The position numbers and the translations under genes were made by a program. Below, one piece after another: positions 59,315 through 64,000 of a stretch of DNA of 64,000 nucleotides. This DNA comes from an uncultured Alphaproteobacteria bacterium (GTDB taxonomy: Bacteria; Pseudomonadota; Alphaproteobacteria; HIMB59), in assembly GCA_902557145.1 (NCBI GenBank), contig CACDYZ010000002.1, positions 1-64,000 of the forward strand, in the 5' to 3' direction. The notes under the pieces are model-generated. The model had not been told where the DNA came from. It was given only the letters and a program-made list of their open reading frames with translations, and did not search any database. Position 1 is the stretch's first letter, and each line of letters starts with the position of its first letter.

Positions 59315-60422
59315 ATTATTACTATTAATTGTATTTCTTCTACTAACAAGACAATCATCCGCTATTGAAAGTATTGCAAAAACTGCACTTGTTATTGATT
59401 TATCGACCAACGAAATTCTTCTAGAAAAAAATTCAACAGAAAAAACTTACCCATCAAGTATGACTAAAATGATGACTGCTCTTGTGGCATTTGAAAAAAT
59501 TAAAGATGGTAGTTTATCATTAGATCAAGAGTTCCTAATTAGTAAAAAAGCATGGAAAATGGGTGGCTCAAAGATGTTTATAGAGGTTGATAAACTTGTG
59601 AGTGTTTATGATCTTCTTCTCGGCGTTGTGGTTCAGAGTGGAAATGATGCATCTATTGCTATTGCTGAGGGCATATCAGGTTCTGAAGAGATATTTGCAA
59701 TAGAGATGAATAATTTAGGTAAAAAAATTGGTTTAACTGGAAGCAATTTTACTAATAGCAGTGGATGGCCTGATGATAATCATTACACGACTTCTGAAGA
59801 TTTAGCTAAAATAGCCCAATATACTATTGAAAATCACTATGAATTGTATCAGATGTATAAAATCAGTGATTTTACTTATAACGGTATTAAGCAGGACAAT
59901 AGAAACCCTCTTCTCTATACATTTGAGGGTGCTGATGGCTTTAAAACTGGTTACACAGAGGCTGCAGGATATGGACTAGTAGGATCTGCGGAAAGAGGGG
60001 ATAGGCGCCTTATTGTAGTTCTAAATGGGCTAGAGTCCTCTAAATCAAGAGCTCAAGAGTCTTTGAGGTTAATGGATTGGGGTTTTAATAATTTTCAGTT
60101 GGTAGATTTTTATAAAAAAAATGAGGTCATACAAGAGGTTGATACTTGGTTAGGTAAAGAGGATAAAGTAGACCTTGTTGCGTTAGAAGACATTAGTGTA
60201 AGCATACCAAAAGCCCAATTATCTTCAGCTAAAGTTACTGTACTCGTAGAAGAGCCAATAGCAACACCGATTAAAATAGGAGACCAAATAGCAAAGTTAC
60301 AAATATCTTTTGCAGATAAGCAAGTAGATTTTCCTTTATATTCTGGTGAAGACATTGATCAAAAGAATTTCTTTTCAAGAATATTTTCAGCTATTTATTA
60401 TATCATTCTTGGATCTAACTAA
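59295..60422 (+). CDS. dacC: D-alanyl-D-alanine carboxypeptidase
   Basis: PSSMTKMMTAL (SxxK), QSGNDASIAIAEG (SxN), GFKTGYTEAAGYGLVGSA (KTG). Confidence 0.94.
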   Translation: MLKKPAKLLLLIVFLLLTRQSSAIESIAKTALVIDLSTNEILLEKNSTEKTYPSSMTKMMTALVAFEKIKDGSLSLDQEFLISKKAWKMGGSKMFIEVDKLVSVYDLLLGVVVQSGNDASIAIAEGISGSEEIFAIEMNNLGKKIGLTGSNFTNSSGWPDDNHYTTSEDLAKIAQYTIENHYELYQMYKISDFTYNGIKQDNRNPLLYTFEGADGFKTGYTEAAGYGLVGSAERGDRRLIVVLNGLESSKSRAQESLRLMDWGFNNFQLVDFYKKNEVIQEVDTWLGKEDKVDLVALEDISVSIPKAQLSSAKVTVLVEEPIATPIKIGDQIAKLQISFADKQVDFPLYSGEDIDQKNFFSRIFSAIYYIILGSN

Positions 60423-60437
60423 ATAATATCTAAATAA

Positions 60438-61037
60438 ATGAAAGTGATTAGTTTTGAAGGTTTTGAGTATTCAGGGAAGTCTACCCAAATTAAACTATTA
60501 AAAAAATATTTTATAAAAAATAAAATTAAGTCTACTTTTACTAGAGAACCAGGGGGTAATAAAGACTTAGAAAAAATTAGAAATATAATTATTAAATCTA
60601 ATTTTGATAATTTGAGTTTAATAATGTTTTTCTTTGCCTCTAGGTTTTCACTTCTATCTTCACTTAAAAATAATGATTTAATTGTATTTGATAGGTTTTT
60701 TGACTCAACATATGCCTACCAAAAATATAATTTAAAAGAAAAAAAACTAATAATTAGATTAATCAATTTAATTGATCAAAAATTTATCCCAAATATTACT
60801 TTTTATTTAAAATTAGATAAAAAAAATTTAATGGAAAGGAAAAATAAAAGAGTTTATTCGAATAAATTTGATAAGAAGTATTTTGGACAATTTTCAAGAA
60901 TTCAAAAAAATTATAATGAAATATCAAAAATAAAAATAGGAAAACGAAAGTTTGTTACAATTGATGCTTCGCTATCATCTAATGAAATACACGAAAAAAT
61001 TATAGTACATCTAAAGAAATGCAAATTAATAAGATAA
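60438..61037 (+). CDS. tmk: Thymidylate kinase
   Basis: FEGFEYSGKSTQIKLLKKYF P-loop, TREPGGNKDLEKIR, VFDRFFDSTYAYQ. Confidence 0.92.
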   Translation: MKVISFEGFEYSGKSTQIKLLKKYFIKNKIKSTFTREPGGNKDLEKIRNIIIKSNFDNLSLIMFFFASRFSLLSSLKNNDLIVFDRFFDSTYAYQKYNLKEKKLIIRLINLIDQKFIPNITFYLKLDKKNLMERKNKRVYSNKFDKKYFGQFSRIQKNYNEISKIKIGKRKFVTIDASLSSNEIHEKIIVHLKKCKLIR

Positions 61038-61810
61038 TTAATACAATAAAATCTGAGAGTAGTGGGTTCTATTTATTAGAAGTTACAAATGTTGATACTA
61101 TTTCAACTATTGAAGATGAAATTTTAAATTGCTTTTATGAGAAGCAATATGAAATAGATACAAGTTTTATTAACTTACAGCCTGAAGAAAATACTAAATT
61201 TATAACAATTGACCAAATCAGAAAAATGAAAAAAGATTTTCTTCACACTAATGTTTTAAATTTAAATCGAGTTATATTTGTCAAAGAAGTGAATAATTTA
61301 AATATAAATGCTTTAAACGGCCTTTTAAAAATAATAGAGGAAATACCTTCAAAAACTTATTTTATATTTTGTTCCTCTAACTTAATTAGTCTGCCTGAAA
61401 CTATTATTTCTAGGGCTAGGGTTATAAGGGATAATAACACTCTAATGAATTTCGATGACTTAAATACTATGATGAAAGATATAGTAAATCAAAATCAAAA
61501 TATATCAGAAGACTTGATTCATTCTCTTATAAATCCATTTATCAATTTAAAAAAAACAGATTTTTTTGATAAAATTAAACTTTTTAGTAAAGATCAAATA
61601 AATATATGTTCATCAATATTCTTAAAAATACTTAATTATCATTTAAAAAAGAATTTAACTAATAAAAAGCTCTATAAGTACCTTTTTAAACTACATTCTG
61701 ATTACTTAATTGATGTCGACGAAAGTATAAAATTTAATACATTAACAAATGATTTAATATCGATATATTTTACAAGATTAAATTCTAACCTCATAAAATA
61801 TGTCAAATAA
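61019..61810 (+). CDS. holB: DNA polymerase III delta'-like subunit (divergent)
   Basis: TIDQIRKMKKDFLHTNVLNLNRVIFVKEVNNLNINALNGLLKIIEEIPSKTYFIFCSSN...ETIISRARVI; between tmk and metG. Confidence 0.82.
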   Translation: MQINKIINTIKSESSGFYLLEVTNVDTISTIEDEILNCFYEKQYEIDTSFINLQPEENTKFITIDQIRKMKKDFLHTNVLNLNRVIFVKEVNNLNINALNGLLKIIEEIPSKTYFIFCSSNLISLPETIISRARVIRDNNTLMNFDDLNTMMKDIVNQNQNISEDLIHSLINPFINLKKTDFFDKIKLFSKDQINICSSIFLKILNYHLKKNLTNKKLYKYLFKLHSDYLIDVDESIKFNTLTNDLISIYFTRLNSNLIKYVK

Positions 61811-63320
61811 GTATTTTACAACTCCAATTTATTATGTGAATGACAAACCTCATATAGGTCATGCATATACATCCATCGCTGTTGATATTTTAAAAAGATT
61901 TTACAATTGTAGAGGATTAAATTCTTATTTTTTAACAGGGACTGATGAACATGGACAGAAAGTAGAAAAAGCAGCACTAGAAAAAAATATAGATCCTCAA
62001 AAATTTACTGATACCGTATCTGAAAATTTCCGTGATTTGAGTAGTTTATTAAATCTATCTAATGATGATTTCATAAGAACAACTGAGGATAGACATAAAA
62101 AATCTGTTCAAAATTTATGGAAAGTTCTTTTAGAGAAAGATGAAATTTATTTATCTAAGTATAGTGGTTGGTATTCTGTTAGAGATGAAGCTTTTGTTGC
62201 AGATAACGAAATAATAGAAAAAAATGGAAAAAAATATAATGGTTTTGGATCTGAACTATCCTGGGTAGAAGAAGAGTCTTATTTTTTTAGACTTTCTAAA
62301 TGGCAGAATAAGCTTTTAGATTTTTATAAAAATAACCCTGATTTCATTGTTCCTAAATCTAGATCAAACGAAGTGATAAAGTTTGTTGAGTCAGGTTTAA
62401 AAGATCTTTCTGTATCAAGGACTACATTTAAATGGGGAATAGATGTACCAACCGATGAAAAACATATTGTTTATGTTTGGCTAGATGCACTAACCAATTA
62501 CATATCTGCATTAGAATATCCTAATACAGACTCTGAGTTATATCAAAAATATTGGCCTGGGATACACGTAGTAGGGAAGGATATAATTAGATTTCACGCC
62601 ATTTTCTGGCCAGCTTTTTTGATGGCTGCTGATCTTCATCCACCAAAACAGATTGTAGCACATGGTTGGTGGACAAATGAGGGTCAAAAGATTAGTAAAA
62701 GCCTTGGGAATGTCATAGATCCCAAAGAATTAATTGATATTTATGGCCTTGACTCAGTTAGATATTTTTTATTCAGAGAGGTCCCGTTTGGCAATGATGG
62801 AGATTTTTCAAAAGTTGCTATCAAAAATAGAATAAACGGTGAATTAGCAAATAATTATGGCAATCTAATTCAAAGAATACTTAGTTTTATTTATAAAAAT
62901 TTAGATCAAAATATTGATTTAACTAAGGATAATTTTGATTTTGATATCTTAAAAAAAATTAATGAATCTGAAAAAAGGTTATTTGAATTTATAGAAAATT
63001 ATAAGTACGACGAATACCTAAAAACATTATTTTTATTTATGAATGATTTAAACAATTATGTTGATAAATCTGCTCCATGGGTATTAAAGAAAACAGATCC
63101 TGATGAGATGAAAAGGGTTTTAGCTAATATTTGTTTATGTATTATAAGAGTTAGTCAGTTCTTAGTGCCTTTTATGCCATCAAAAACCTCGGAAGTTTTT
63201 AGTTTATTTGAAAATACAAACAATATTGATTTAAATACCTTTGATAACTTTAAGGAAATCATTAACCTTAAATTTCTTAAAATTCAAAAACCTGAGCCAT
63301 TATTTATTAAAATTGAATAA
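61800..63320 (+). CDS. metG: Methionyl-tRNA synthetase
   Basis: YFTTPIYYVNDKPHIGHAYTSIAVDILKRF (HIGH), GQKISKSLGNVIDPKELID (KMSKS-like), WLDALTNYISAL. Confidence 0.97.
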   Translation: MSNKYFTTPIYYVNDKPHIGHAYTSIAVDILKRFYNCRGLNSYFLTGTDEHGQKVEKAALEKNIDPQKFTDTVSENFRDLSSLLNLSNDDFIRTTEDRHKKSVQNLWKVLLEKDEIYLSKYSGWYSVRDEAFVADNEIIEKNGKKYNGFGSELSWVEEESYFFRLSKWQNKLLDFYKNNPDFIVPKSRSNEVIKFVESGLKDLSVSRTTFKWGIDVPTDEKHIVYVWLDALTNYISALEYPNTDSELYQKYWPGIHVVGKDIIRFHAIFWPAFLMAADLHPPKQIVAHGWWTNEGQKISKSLGNVIDPKELIDIYGLDSVRYFLFREVPFGNDGDFSKVAIKNRINGELANNYGNLIQRILSFIYKNLDQNIDLTKDNFDFDILKKINESEKRLFEFIENYKYDEYLKTLFLFMNDLNNYVDKSAPWVLKKTDPDEMKRVLANICLCIIRVSQFLVPFMPSKTSEVFSLFENTNNIDLNTFDNFKEIINLKFLKIQKPEPLFIKIE

Positions 63321-64000
63321 TTTAATTGATAGTCACGTTAATTTTGGTCATGAATTACTTAAAAATTCTGTCTCAGATATTTGTAAGGAAGCTCTTGAAA
63401 ATAACATAGAAAGAATTTTAAGTATTAATTCCAATATCTTCGAGTTTCAAAAAGATATTAATTTGATCAAAGACTTCAATTTTGTTGATATTACTTTAGG
63501 ACATCACCCTAATAATACTCTTGATACCAATGCAGAAGAAATAAAGTTGCTTTTAAATGAAAATATTAAAAAATTTGAAGATAGAATTGTTGGAATAGGG
63601 GAAACAGGTTTAGATTATCACTATAATATACCAAAAAATAATCAAATTGAATGCTTTAAGGCCCATTTAGATGTAGCCAGTGCTCATAAACTACCATGTG
63701 TTATTCATATGAGAGATGCGGAGACAGATATGATTGAAATTTTAAGCGAATATTCTAAAAAAATGGGTAAAATTCTTATTCATTGCTTCACTGGAAGTCA
63801 GGAATTTGCAGAAAAATGTATTGATTTAGATTGTTTTTTTTCTTTGTCTGGCATTATTACATTCAAAAATGCAAATAAGCTCAGAGAAACAATCAAAATA
63901 CTCCCATTAGAAAGAATTATATTTGAAACTGACAGTCCATATCTGACACCTGATCCTTATAGAGGTAAGGTTAATAAACCTGGTTATCTTAAAATTATTA
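63313..64000 (+). CDS. TatD-family metal-dependent hydrolase, 3' end outside window (TTG start)
   Basis: Manual translation: LNNLIDSHVNFGHELLKNS...VGIGETGLDYHYN...CVIHMRDAETDM...LIHCFTGSQEFAEKCI...FETDSPYLTPDPYRGKVNKPGYL. Confidence 0.88.
   Translation, partial: MNNLIDSHVNFGHELLKNSVSDICKEALENNIERILSINSNIFEFQKDINLIKDFNFVDITLGHHPNNTLDTNAEEIKLLLNENIKKFEDRIVGIGETGLDYHYNIPKNNQIECFKAHLDVASAHKLPCVIHMRDAETDMIEILSEYSKKMGKILIHCFTGSQEFAEKCIDLDCFFSLSGIITFKNANKLRETIKILPLERIIFETDSPYLTPDPYRGKVNKPGYLKII

Noticed and set aside
1402-60355. Small ORFs antisense to or nested in larger genes (e.g. 1402-1656 -, 5054-5272 -, 15027-15287 -, 31745-32071 +, 38724-38930 +, 60110-60355 -)
   Set aside because: They lie wholly or almost wholly inside well-supported genes in other frames, and their translations lack domain-like patterns. 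Best explained as chance ORFs.
1-64000. CRISPR arrays, transposases, integrases, prophage genes, rRNA
   Set aside because: No regularly spaced repeats or recognisable proteins of these classes seen by reading the sequence and the ORF track.

Overview
AT-rich, very gene-dense window from a bacterial chromosome, probably a streamlined marine alphaproteobacterium. The taxon is inferred from gene content and order only (tatABC-serS, yajC-secD-secF, uvrA/ssb-gyrA-coaD, DUF502/recG/sdhE/mfd, mltB-rlpA-like-dacC-tmk-holB-metG-tatD). I saw no CRISPR array, prophage, transposase or rRNA. There are two tRNAs: Lys(TTT) on + and Ser(TGA) on -. Between the housekeeping blocks, roughly 13.5-35 kb, lies an accessory catabolic region. 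It holds a glycine-betaine-type ABC transporter (proV, a double-length fused proW, and a proX separated from them), a signal-less DMSO/biotin-sulfoxide-reductase-family molybdoenzyme, a GcvT/DmdA-like protein, an SDR, a BKACE (DUF849), two divergent homocysteine S-methyltransferase paralogs, TauD, ALDH, an enolase-superfamily enzyme, Fe-ADH, an amidase and a MatB-like acyl-CoA synthetase. The best candidate for an undescribed system is the tightly packed run proW-W / molybdoenzyme / GcvT-like / SDR, which I read as an uptake-and-demethylation route for an oxidised or methylated onium osmolyte (hypothesis). A second block at 38-43 kb is a ugp-type ABC operon with two tandem ugpE-like permeases. 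Other notable observations: two head-to-head gene pairs whose start codons overlap (one through the palindrome ATGCGCAT), tail-to-tail overlaps in 7 of 9 convergent CDS pairs, an RlpA-like protein without recognisable catalytic motifs, a TatD with H-x-N in place of H-x-H, and a HolB with no recognisable P-loop. All family calls come from reading motifs by eye; no database search was run.
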